Positions 1 through 7,915 of a stretch of 10,013 nucleotides of DNA are shown here, piece by piece. Made by a program: the position numbers and the translations under genes. The DNA lies in NCBI GenBank assembly GCA_937858775.1, contig CALLYX010000154.1, positions 1 through 10,013 of the forward strand, given 5' to 3'. How positions within the stretch are numbered: position 1 is the stretch's first letter; the number at the start of each line of letters is the position of its first letter. The notes beneath the pieces were generated by a model. That model was not told the DNA's origin. It did no database searches and worked only from the letters and a program-made list of their open reading frames with translations. The stretch comes from an uncultured bacterium (GTDB taxonomy: Bacteria > Auribacterota > Tritonobacteria > UBA1439).

Positions 1-1292
<1,292 letters not shown>

Positions 1293-1327
1293 CCCTGCAC
1301 ATCCCGTGATGAGGGCGCCGGGCGAAA

Positions 1328-1366
1328 GCGGCGTAGCGCCGCCGTTCCAGGCGGAACGAGCCGCCT
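1328..1366 (-). promoter_or_regulatory. Nested hairpins in the recX-alaS spacer (possible alaS leader structure)
   Basis: Three inverted repeats lie close together. In transcript order on the minus strand they are AGGCGG/CCGCCT (1366-1349, 6-base loop), CGTTCC/GGAACG (1358-1343, 4-base loop) and GCGGCG/CGCCGC (1342-1328, 3-base loop, followed by TTT). The first two share bases 1349-1358 and cannot form together, an arrangement seen in attenuators. No T-box consensus is present. GC-rich sequence makes chance stems common, so a regulatory role is only a guess. Confidence 0.25.
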
Positions 1367-1421
1367 GCCGCCGCGATCAACACGCCGTTCGCACGACCGC
1401 CCCGCCTGCAGCGCCCGCCCA

Positions 1422-1961
1422 TCACTCCGGCCCGCGCGCGGGCGGATAGCCGTCATCCGGGGGCGGCGCCGTCGCGTCGATGACCTTACGTATGAAATCG
1501 TAGTCGAATCCCCTGCGGAGAAGCAGGCCCTGCACTTTCGGTCTCAGCCGCGCCGTCTCCCCTTCCCCCCCCCGGCGCATCTTCCGGCGCGCGAGGGCGC
1601 ACGCCTCTTCGAAAAGGTCCCTCCCAGCCAGCCCCTCCGCCACCGCCTCCTCCGCGATCGACCGGCTGATCCCCTTCCCCTGCAACTCCCGCTTCAGCAT
1701 CGAAGGGCTCCGGCATTTTCCGCCCGCCCGCGACTTGATCCAGTCGAGCGCGAACTTGCGATCGTCGAGATACCCGATCTCCCTGAGCCTTGCGCACACC
1801 CGGCCCGCGACCTCCGTTCCGACCCCTTTCTCCAGGAGGCGCTTCTCCATCTCCCGTTCCGTGCGGCTGCGGAAACCGAGAAGCGTCAGGGCGACGTCCA
1901 TCGCCTTCGGGTAGCCGATCTCTCCGCCGCCGGACCCTCCCGCGCCGCTCTTTCTCCTCAT
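1422..1961 (-). CDS. recX: RecX, regulatory protein of RecA
   Basis: RecX proteins are small helical cytoplasmic proteins that bind within the RecA filament groove and modulate, usually inhibit, strand exchange. The 179-residue product shows the expected three-helix repeat pattern: MDVALTLLGFRSRTEREMEK (21-40), REIGYLDDRKFALDWI (60-75), then MLKRELQGKGISRSIAEEAV (88-107), and a C-terminal LLLRRGFDYDFIRKVID (146-162). The start chosen is the ATG at 1961-1959, which overlaps the TGA of the upstream protease-like gene as ATGA. A longer frame starting at 1994 would run into that gene and adds only an unconserved leader. The N-terminal 17 residues are Gly/Ser/Arg rich and probably disordered; the C-terminus is Pro rich. 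The position downstream of recA and upstream of alaS supports the call. Translation is probably coupled to the preceding gene. Confidence 0.93.
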   Translation of the reverse strand: MRRKSGAGGSGGGEIGYPKAMDVALTLLGFRSRTEREMEKRLLEKGVGTEVAGRVCARLREIGYLDDRKFALDWIKSRAGGKCRSPSMLKRELQGKGISRSIAEEAVAEGLAGRDLFEEACALARRKMRRGGEGETARLRPKVQGLLLRRGFDYDFIRKVIDATAPPPDDGYPPARGPE

Positions 1962-2796
1962 CGCCGCCGGCCCGATCTCGCGCCGCGCGCGCACTCTGCC
2001 CGGAGATCGTCCAGCCTCTCCATGATGAAGTCGACCGGTATCGCGAACCCGACGCCGGTGGAGGCGCCCGAGGAGGTGACGATGAGCGTGTTCAGGCCGA
2101 TCACCCGCCCGGTCAGGTCGACCAGCGGACCGCCGTTGTTGCCTATGTTGATAGCCGCGTCGGTCTGTATCAGGTCTCGGTAGTACCGACCCCGTTCTAC
2201 CCTGATATCGCGCCGCAATCCGCTGATCACCCCGAACGTCACCGATGGCTGCGCGCTCTTCGACGCCGTGCCGAACGGGTTGCCGAAGGCGAGCACGATC
2301 TGGCCGACGCGCAATCCCTCCGACTCGCCCAACTCCGCCACGGGCAGCCCGCGCGCCTCGATCCGGATGAGGGCCAGATCCCCTTCGCGGTCCACGGCGC
2401 AGACCGCCGCCCCGGCCTGCCTGCCGTCGGGGAGGACGACGGCTATCTCCTGCGCCGAGCTCACCACGTGGGCGTTGGTCAGCGCGTATCCGCCCGGGTC
2501 AAAGATCACCCCCGAGCCGATCCCCTCCCGCTCGGCAACGAAATCGCCCCCGCCGAAGAAGAAGTTGAAGAGGGGATCCCTCATCCGCGCGCGCACCATC
2601 TTCCGCTCGATCGTGTTGATCGCCACGACCGAGGGGCCGACCCTCTCTACGATCGAGTCTATCGCCAACGCCGGGGGGGGCGGCCCCTTGCGCCTGCGCG
2701 ACCGGTTCCCGCCCGCCCCGGGCCGGTAATAGGCCACCGCGACCACGAGGGCGGAGGCGCAGAGCACCATCAGGGCGAGCGTCAGCAGATAGCGCT

Positions 2797-2800
<4 letters not shown>
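1958..2800 (-). CDS. HtrA/DegP-like trypsin-fold protein, membrane-anchored, catalytic Ser replaced by Asn
   Basis: The 280-residue product begins with MKRYLLTLALMVLCASALVV, a signal anchor (about 4-24), then a basic Pro-rich linker and an S1C (HtrA-type) protease fold. It probably faces the periplasm. The His motif GYALTNAHVV (His111) and the Asp motif DREGDLALIRI (Asp141) are intact. The nucleophile motif, normally GNSGGP, reads AAINIGNNGGPLVD, so residue 222 is Asn (codon AAC, plus-strand 2135-2137). The protein ends shortly after GVGFAIPVDFIMERL, so no PDZ domain is present. HtrA proteases degrade or refold damaged envelope proteins; with Asn as nucleophile this one should be proteolytically inactive, perhaps a binding or chaperone protein. 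The start at 2800 overlaps the recA TGA (ATGA) and its stop overlaps the recX ATG. A frame extending to 2923 lies inside recA and is rejected. Fold certain, function unknown. Confidence 0.93.
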
Positions 2801-3825
<1,025 letters not shown>

Positions 3826-3831
3826 GGCACC

Positions 3832-3836
3832 CCTCC
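3832..3836 (-). promoter_or_regulatory. Ribosome-binding site of recA
   Basis: On the minus strand the sequence GGAGG sits six bases before the recA ATG, with a second overlapping GGAGG three bases further upstream. It fixes the recA start at 3825. Confidence 0.8.
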
Positions 3837-3871
3837 TCCCCCCGCGCGGTTCGGTTCATTTGCCGCACAAT

Positions 3872-3887
3872 CGGGCGCATTATAACA
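3872..3887 (-). promoter_or_regulatory. Extended -10 promoter of recA
   Basis: The minus strand reads TGTTATAAT (3887-3879): a perfect TATAAT with the TGn extension, the only such match in a GC-rich neighbourhood. No good -35 hexamer is found at 16-18 bases upstream, consistent with an extended -10 promoter. The expected transcription start is near 3872, giving a leader of about 46 bases that contains the recA ribosome-binding site. No canonical E. coli-type or Bacillus-type LexA box overlaps it. Confidence 0.6.
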
Positions 3888-4021
3888 AAACCGCCTCCCC
3901 CCCGATATTGAATGTTGATCTCCGGAGACGGTTTGCCCCGGCCCGGCGCGATTCAACGGCCCCCCGCCCCGACCTGGACGAGGCGTCCCGCCCTCAGCCG
4001 CTTTCGTCCTCTTTGTCCGCC

Positions 4022-4042
4022 GCGTACGACTGTTCAGTACGC
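4022..4042. promoter_or_regulatory. Interrupted palindrome GCGTAC-N9-GTACGC, possible operator
   Basis: Two perfect 6-base arms are separated by nine bases, 21 bases in total, about 197 bases before the recA start. The central part contains CTGTTCAG. The size and symmetry suit a dimeric repressor such as LexA or another helix-turn-helix protein. It matches no LexA consensus that I know, and it lies far upstream of the promoter proposed for recA, so the role is open. Confidence 0.3.
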
Positions 4043-4141
4043 TTTTCCCCAAACGGCGGGCCTTCCCCCGGGGGATCGGCTTCCCGCGCCCCGCCCGGGT
4101 GCCTGAAACCCACCCCCCACACCCATATTAGTCGCGGGAGG

Positions 4142-4170
4142 AGGGAAATAGTTACACGATATTTTTCCCT
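4142..4170. repeat. Inverted repeat AGGGAAA/TTTCCCT in an AT-rich island
   Basis: Seven-base perfect arms flank a 15-base AT-rich loop. The surrounding stretch (about 4128-4176) is much richer in A and T than the rest of the window. It could be a protein-binding site or a weak transcript stem after thpR. There is no adjacent gene on the plus strand, and it lacks a stem followed by a clean U-tract on the minus strand. Confidence 0.3.
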
Positions 4171-4279
4171 TTTCAGACGGCCCGCAGCCGCACTCCATCT
4201 CTTCGCCGGCAGCAGCACGGAGAAGGGCGCCGGCCGGTCACGGACCGCGCGGGGATGCCCATATTCCGGATATCGCGAT

Positions 4280-4320
4280 GCCGCCTTTTTGCAGCGGCGC
4301 CGCGCGCCCTAGTGCGCGGC
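4280..4320 (-). terminator. Two abutting GC-rich hairpins downstream of thpR
   Basis: On the minus strand, about 90 bases after the thpR stop, come a 7-base stem GCCGCGC/GCGCGGC (4320-4299, 8-base loop) and directly after it a 5-base stem GCCGC/GCGGC (4298-4280, 9-base loop). Neither is followed by a U-tract, so a classical intrinsic terminator is not shown. They may end the HIT-pncC-thpR transcript in a U-independent way or belong to a structured RNA. Confidence 0.3.
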
Positions 4321-4407
4321 TTCCGCGAAAGGTCGGGCGGCGTGCCGGATGAGTCCGCGGGCGGTGACGGGCACCCGGGGGAACGACAAGGGGGGGAGCG
4401 AGCGGCC

Positions 4408-4971
4408 TCATCCGCCGAGCGGCGCCCGCCCCAGAACGGTGTACACGGGACCCGACGGGGCGAGGTCGCTCCGGATAAGGCAGATGTCCGCGACACGCAT
4501 GACGCCCGCCTCGACATCCCGCAGGCGGGAGAGGGCCGGGCCGTACCCGGGACCGCCTCCATCCCTCACCCGACCGATCGTGATATGCGGGGTGAAGGGA
4601 CGGTCCGCGGCCGGGAAACCGGCCGAGGAGAGGCCGGCGTTCAGCCGGGAGGCGATCCCGGCCAGAACGCCGGTCGGCTCGTCAACACCGATCCATATCA
4701 CGCGCGGCCGTCCGGCGTTGGGAAATGCCCCCGCGCCCCGCAAGGCGATTGTGAATGCCCCGCCCCCGGCCGCGGCCCCGGCAATCGCCTCCAGTATGTG
4801 CGGAACCTCGCGCTCGTCGGTGTCGCCGAGGAACCTGATGGTGAGGTGGATGGAAGCGGGTTTCACCCAGCGGGCAGCAGGGAGCTCGCGGCGCAGCAGG
4901 GCTTGGATGCGCCCCAGCGATTTCTTCGCCTCGTCGCCTATCTCGATCGCTATGAACAGCCGCAGCGCCAT
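4408..4971 (-). CDS. thpR: RNA 2',3'-cyclic phosphodiesterase (2H phosphoesterase, LigT family)
   Basis: Member of the 2H phosphoesterase superfamily that opens 2',3'-cyclic phosphates on RNA ends and can ligate tRNA halves in vitro. The 187-residue product has the two diagnostic HxTx motifs, IHLTIRFLGD (41-50; His42, Thr44) and TPHITIGR (128-135; His129, Thr131), and begins with the family-typical MALRLFIAIEI. Length fits the family (about 180-190). I chose the ATG at 4971 because it aligns with the family start and has GGAAAGGG just upstream. An in-frame ATG at 5019 overlaps the upstream TGA as TGATG and would add 16 residues (MPDAADGGERGGGERA) of low complexity, so coupling from there is possible. 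It lies directly after the CinA-type gene, a common pairing near recA. Native substrate in bacteria is uncertain. Confidence 0.93.
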   Translation of the reverse strand: MALRLFIAIEIGDEAKKSLGRIQALLRRELPAARWVKPASIHLTIRFLGDTDEREVPHILEAIAGAAAGGGAFTIALRGAGAFPNAGRPRVIWIGVDEPTGVLAGIASRLNAGLSSAGFPAADRPFTPHITIGRVRDGGGPGYGPALSRLRDVEAGVMRVADICLIRSDLAPSGPVYTVLGRAPLGG

Positions 4972-5018
4972 CGCCCTTTCCCCCCCCCCGCGTTCCCCTC
5001 CATCCGCCGCATCCGGCA

Positions 5019-5513
5019 TCAACGGCCGGCCCGGGCCTTCCGGCCGAGATAGCCGATCAGCATTTCGAGCGCCGCCTCCGCCGCCTGGGCCATGACCGCC
5101 CGGCGCGGGCCTTTGAACAGATGCCGCCGGACGGTTGTGCCGCCGGCGCGCGCCATGCCCAAGTATGCAAGCCCGACCGGCTTTTTCCGGCTCCCGCCCG
5201 ATGGGCCGGCAATCCCCGTGGACGAGACGGCTATATCGGAACGGAATGCGCGGCGCGCCCCCCGGGCCATCTCAGCCGCCGTCCGCCCGCTCACCGCGCC
5301 ATGCCTGCGAAGGGTCGAAGGCGAGACGCCGAGAAGCGCCGTCTTGGCGGCGTTGTCGTACGCGATTACGCCGCCGAGGAAATAATCCGAGCTGCCGGGA
5401 ACGGCTGTGACGCGATGGGCTATCAGGCCCCCGGTGCAGGATTCCGCGACGGCCAGGGTGAACCGGCGGGCACGGAGGAGCCGCCCGGCGGCTGCAGCCC
5501 TCTTCGATCCCAT
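5019..5513 (-). CDS. pncC: CinA C-terminal domain protein, nicotinamide-nucleotide amidase type
   Basis: Stand-alone CinA C-terminal domain of 164 residues. Such proteins (PncC) deamidate NMN to NaMN in the pyridine nucleotide cycle in the cytoplasm. Visible signatures are TLAVAESCTGGLIAHRVT (19-36), GSSDYFLGGVIAYDNAAKTALLGV (40-63), HGAVSGRTAAEMA (71-83) and SSTGIAGPSGG followed by KPVGLAYLG (97-119). Family active-site candidates Ser25, Tyr52 and Lys57 are all present. The N-terminal MoaB-like domain of full-length CinA is absent, and the ATG at 5513, preceded by GAGGGAGAGGGG, shows that this is the native start and not a truncation. It is followed by thpR and lies upstream of recA, as cinA often does in competence-related clusters. 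NMN amidase activity is inferred from family. Confidence 0.92.
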   Translation of the reverse strand: MGSKRAAAAGRLLRARRFTLAVAESCTGGLIAHRVTAVPGSSDYFLGGVIAYDNAAKTALLGVSPSTLRRHGAVSGRTAAEMARGARRAFRSDIAVSSTGIAGPSGGSRKKPVGLAYLGMARAGGTTVRRHLFKGPRRAVMAQAAEAALEMLIGYLGRKARAGR

Positions 5514-5562
5514 CGGCGCCCCTCTCCCTCCGCTGCGGCCCCGCCGGGTACGGAGGGCCGGT

Positions 5563-5607
5563 CCGCCGGGCGGTTGCCGCGCGCGCGCGGATGGATCAGC
5601 CCGGCGG
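5563..5607 (-). other. Long 9-base-pair stem spanning the HIT gene stop codon
   Basis: Perfect arms CCGCCGGGC/GCCCGGCGG (minus-strand order 5607-5599 and 5571-5563) enclose a 27-base loop that contains the HIT stop codon and an alternating GC run. There is no U-tract. It could affect readthrough or mRNA stability between the HIT and CinA-type genes, or be a product of composition. Confidence 0.22.
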
Positions 5608-5940
5608 CCATTTGAGTTTTCTTCCGCCCAAGAAATGCATATGAAGATGGGCGACCGCCTGGCCCGCGTCCACCCCCGAGTTGACGACTAGCCTGAATCC
5701 GCACTCCGACACGGAGAAGCGCTCGGCGAGTATCTTGGAAAGAAGGATCATCCTGCCCAGGATCGCCGCGTCCCCCGCCGTGGCGGCCATCGCCCCGCTT
5801 ATATGCCTCTTCGGAATCACCAGGATATGCACGGGCGCCTGCGGCTGTATATCCTTGAACGCCATCAGATCGTCGTCCTCATACACTATGCTGCCAGACA
5901 TCTCCTTGCGCGCTATCTTGCAGAACAGACAGTCGGACAT
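5596..5940 (-). CDS. HIT-family protein (HINT/PKCI-like nucleotide hydrolase)
   Basis: Histidine-triad protein of 114 residues, the normal size for the HINT branch, which hydrolyses aminoacyl- or lipid-adenylates and adenosine phosphoramidates in the cytoplasm. The N-terminus CLFCKIARKE (4-13) has the zinc-ligand cysteine pair of the HINT group. The middle has VYEDDDLMAFKDIQPQAPVHILVIPKRH (Val19 to His46, quoted here as the conserved core), and the C-terminus has the triad AHLHMHFLGGR (97-107; His98, His100, His102), with the catalytic middle His present. The start at 5940 has GGGAGG six bases upstream. It is the first gene of a likely HIT-pncC-thpR unit with a promoter candidate immediately upstream. 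The exact substrate cannot be told. Confidence 0.95.
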   Translation of the reverse strand: MSDCLFCKIARKEMSGSIVYEDDDLMAFKDIQPQAPVHILVIPKRHISGAMAATAGDAAILGRMILLSKILAERFSVSECGFRLVVNSGVDAGQAVAHLHMHFLGGRKLKWPPG

Positions 5941-5958
5941 GGCCGCCTCCCTTCGGGA

Positions 5959-5994
5959 TCACGCAATTGTAGGTCGGCGGAGAGGAAATGAAAA
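5959..5994 (-). promoter_or_regulatory. Sigma70-type promoter upstream of the HIT gene
   Basis: The minus strand has TTTTCA (5994-5989), a 17-base spacer and TACAAT (5971-5966). The -10 matches 5 of 6 and the -35 matches 4 of 6 consensus bases. Transcription would start near 5959, giving a short leader with the GGGAGG ribosome-binding site of the HIT gene. Confidence 0.45.
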
Positions 5995-6026
5995 TCGAAA
6001 AGAAGGAGCCCCGGCGCCGATGCCGG
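5995..6026 (-). terminator. Possible weak terminator after the PLD pair
   Basis: On the minus strand the stem CCGGC/GCCGG (6026-6011, 6-base loop) is followed, after GGCTCC, by the T-rich tract TTCTTTTCGATTTTC that runs into the HIT promoter. The T-rich tract is unusual in this GC-rich DNA. The stem is short and the T-run interrupted, so termination is plausible but unproven. Confidence 0.3.
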
Positions 6027-6086
6027 ATAACGGGCGGCGGCGGCCGGATTGCGCGGCGGGACGCAGCCCGGCGGGCCGCGGCCGCG

Positions 6087-6872
6087 TCACTTCCCCATCC
6101 TTCTCGCCTCGCGGCGCCGGCGTTCCGCCGGGCCGGCGACGCAGTTTCCGTTCGACCATATCTCGTCGAAGAGGCGGCCGAACTCAGCGGCCACATCCCC
6201 CGAGCGCACGAGCACGGACGATTCGCTGTTGGTCCTGAGTCCGGACGACGACCAGTTATGGCTCCCAAGGATGGATGTAAAACCGTCTATGAGCACGAGC
6301 TTGGCGTGGGTCACGCGTTCCGGATCGTCGAACTTCACCCGGACGCCGTTCCCCGAGAGGTAGGCCGCGGCCTCCGTGTTGCAGTCGAGTATGTAGCCGC
6401 AGCCCGGATCCTCGAACAGCACGCGGACGTCTACCCCCCTATTCGCGGCGTCGATGAGCGCGCAGGCGATCCGGAACGGCTCATTGCGCTCCGTGAATGC
6501 CATGCTCATCTGGTACATGACGACGGAGATCGATCTCCGGGCGCGGCGCAGCTCTTCGAGGAGCAGCTTCAGGTACTCGGCGCGCGGAAGGAAGACGACT
6601 TCCCGCGCCTCGAACGACGCATCCCCGGCGCGCCCCGCGGGCGGCGGCATTGGCCTATCGCACAGGCATTCCGCGACCTGTCCCCGGGGGATCGGGCGCG
6701 TTTCACCGGAGTCGAGCTTTATGACGAAAAGCGACTGTGTGGCGTTTATGACCTTCCCATGGAGCGCCTTGCCGTCCCTGAGGCGTATCCGGTCGGAAGC
6801 GGCTGCGGCAGGCAGGGCCAGGATCGCCGCCCAGGCGATCCACGCCCCCGCCCAGGGATGGAAATGGCGCAT
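6087..6872 (-). CDS. Exported single-HKD phospholipase D-superfamily protein with N-terminal beta domain
   Basis: The 261-residue product starts with a signal peptide (hydrophobic core 9-20, likely cleavage after PAAAA at 25). Residues 27-70 (IRLRDGKALHGKVINATQSL and the following IKLDSGETRPIPRGQV) look like a small beta-rich, SH3-like module of the kind found in other exported proteins. Residues 90-245 form one PLD domain: SISVVMYQMSM (114-124), GVDVRVLFED (146-155) and the HKD motif THAKLVLIDGFTSILGSHNWS (188-208; His189, Lys191, Asp196, Ser204, Asn206). One HKD per chain is the Nuc-type arrangement, where two chains form the active site, usually for nuclease activity. It follows a second HKD gene after 27 bases, so the two are co-transcribed. 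Substrate, DNA or phospholipid, cannot be decided. The C-terminus is Arg rich (RRRREARR). Confidence 0.9.
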   Translation of the reverse strand: MRHFHPWAGAWIAWAAILALPAAAASDRIRLRDGKALHGKVINATQSLFVIKLDSGETRPIPRGQVAECLCDRPMPPPAGRAGDASFEAREVVFLPRAEYLKLLLEELRRARRSISVVMYQMSMAFTERNEPFRIACALIDAANRGVDVRVLFEDPGCGYILDCNTEAAAYLSGNGVRVKFDDPERVTHAKLVLIDGFTSILGSHNWSSSGLRTNSESSVLVRSGDVAAEFGRLFDEIWSNGNCVAGPAERRRREARRMGK

Positions 6873-6899
6873 GCCGACGCCCCCCAGCCGCCTCGCCCC

Positions 6900-7496
6900 T
6901 CATATCCTGCTGGGCAGGCAGGCGGACTTGATCTCTTCTACATACCTCGCGAACGCCGGGTCCGGTGGTGAGGATGTGATCATGATCGAGGCCTCGACGT
7001 TCCTGCTCATCGCGGCCTTCGACCAGTTGTGGCTGCCCACTATGAGCGTGGCGTCGTCTATGAGCACCACCTTGTCGTGCGTTTTTGTCTTCGGGTGGTC
7101 GAAGTAGGTCTCGACGCCGTTCTCGTTGAGGTACTCCAACGTTCTCGCGTTGATGGCGTAGAGGTTGCCGTCCGCATGGTCGCAGAAATCCGCGATGACC
7201 GTCACGCGGACGCCCCGCCTCGCGGCGCCGATACACTCTTCCATGAGCGTGGACATCGGGTTCCTGGGCGAATAGCCGGCGCTTATCGAGAACATGACGA
7301 TCTTGATCGAGCGCTTCGCCCCGCGCATCGCCCTGCTGACGACAGCGGGATAGACGGCGTTGACGATGGGCGTGGCGCGGTAGAGTATGGCGCGGCGCGG
7401 GGAGGGGGGCGGCGTTTCGGCGCGGAGCGGCGGAGGGAACCACTGCGAGAGGCAGGCGAAGAGCGCTATTGCCCCTGCTCGTCCGATGCTTCTCAT
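6900..7496 (-). CDS. Exported single-HKD phospholipase D-superfamily protein (Nuc-like)
   Basis: The 198-residue product has a signal peptide (MRSIGRAGAIALFACLSQWF, likely cut near LRA|ET at 26); a lipobox reading of LFAC is possible but poor. One PLD domain follows: AVVSRAMRGAKRSIKIVMFS (51-70), ARRGVRVTVIADF (92-104), and the HKD motif THDKVVLIDDATLIVGSHNWS (139-159; His140, Lys142, Asp147, Ser155, Asn157). It is the size and layout of Nuc/EDTA-resistant nuclease-type proteins, which work as homodimers. It is clearly related to the next gene, sharing the motif and the SI-x-VM strand, but lacks that protein's N-terminal beta module. I chose the ATG at 7496 because it gives a proper signal peptide; an ATG at 7577 would put 27 Arg/Gly-rich residues in front. 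The two products might pair as a heterodimer. Role likely periplasmic or secreted nucleic-acid degradation. Confidence 0.9.
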   Translation of the reverse strand: MRSIGRAGAIALFACLSQWFPPPLRAETPPPSPRRAILYRATPIVNAVYPAVVSRAMRGAKRSIKIVMFSISAGYSPRNPMSTLMEECIGAARRGVRVTVIADFCDHADGNLYAINARTLEYLNENGVETYFDHPKTKTHDKVVLIDDATLIVGSHNWSKAAMSRNVEASIMITSSPPDPAFARYVEEIKSACLPSRI

Positions 7497-7766
7497 GGGC
7501 AGGCCCCGGGATCGCCGCGTCCAGGATGCGCCGCCTGGCCGCCCGGCAAGGGGTGCCGACGCGCCCCCCGCGTTCAAGAACAGCTTGCGCCGCCTCGCCC
7601 CGCGGGAAGCTATTTGGGCGCAAGTACGGCCCCCTACAAGAGAAGCATTTCGCGTGCCGTTTCCAGGACGGAATCCGCGGGACGGGGGGAGTACATATCC
7701 GTGTGCGGCTCCGGACGTTGCGGCTCGAAAAGCAAGGCGCCGCGGGGCGGCCTCATCGCCGGATGT

Positions 7767-7782
7767 GTCAACCGAGGTTGAC
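7767..7782. promoter_or_regulatory. Perfect palindrome GTCAACCGAGGTTGAC, possible operator
   Basis: Seven-base arms with a 2-base spacer, compact enough for a helix-turn-helix dimer. Each arm contains TTGAC, so it also resembles a -35 element in both directions, but no -10 lies 16-18 bases away on either strand. Located about 270 bases before the first PLD gene. Binding protein unknown. Confidence 0.35.
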
Positions 7783-7820
7783 TGTGCGAACCGGCGGCGG
7801 CAGTCGATGAGGGCAAGCGG

Positions 7821-7873
7821 GGCCGAGCGGGACGGCTCGGCCTGGGACGATGGATTTCAGCCCGGGCGGGCTG
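7821..7873 (-). terminator. Tandem GC-rich hairpins after the DUF4340 gene
   Basis: The first stem met by the minus-strand transcript is CAGCCC/GGGCTG (7873-7858, 4-base loop), the second is GGCCGAGC/GCTCGGCC (7842-7821, eight pairs, 6-base loop). They lie 43 and 74 bases after the stop of the DUF4340 gene. No U-tract follows, so this is at best a U-independent terminator or a 3'-end stabiliser for the GldG-DUF4340 mRNA. Confidence 0.4.
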
Positions 7874-7915
7874 TCGAATCGGAAATCGCCTCCGCCGGCC
7901 GGCGTTCAGCGCCGA

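Larger units (their letters stand above)
3826..4407. other. 582-base non-coding gap between thpR and recA
   Basis: No frame here has homology I recognise. A 74-codon minus frame (4218-3994) and plus-strand frames have compositions typical of random GC-rich sequence. The gap holds, from thpR toward recA, two abutting hairpins, an AT-rich island with an inverted repeat, an interrupted palindrome and the recA promoter, each listed separately. A perfect 12-base palindrome (TCCCCCGGGGGA, 4064-4075) is also present and may be chance. The gap separates two transcription units. It could hold a small RNA, but nothing proves this. Confidence 0.6.
7497..7915. other. 419-base non-coding gap with palindromes, between DUF4340 and PLD genes
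   Basis: No convincing gene. The short minus frame at 7756-7634 (40 codons) has no recognisable domain and no clear ribosome-binding site. No tRNA-like sequence or convincing -35/-10 pair was found for the PLD genes. Three strong dyads near the DUF4340 side are listed separately; the region probably combines the end of one transcript and the start of the next. Confidence 0.55.

Noticed and set aside
1293..1421. T-box riboswitch in front of alaS
   Set aside because: No AGGGTGG-N-ACC-like motif, specifier loop or UGGU antiterminator bulge is seen. TGGAAC occurs, but UGGA would not pair with the tRNA-Ala acceptor end.
3994..4218. 74-codon minus-strand frame in the thpR-recA gap
   Set aside because: No homology I recognise, no ribosome-binding site of note, and it spans the AT-rich inverted repeat and the palindrome, which look regulatory.
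4972..5022. TTG start at 5022 or ATG at 5019 for thpR
   Set aside because: The family begins at MALRLFIAIEI; the added residues are low-complexity. The ATG at 5019 remains possible through TGATG coupling and is noted in the feature.
7634..7756. Small 40-codon minus-strand gene in the DUF4340-PLD gap
   Set aside because: No recognisable domain, no good ribosome-binding site, Pro/Arg-rich like the other random frames.
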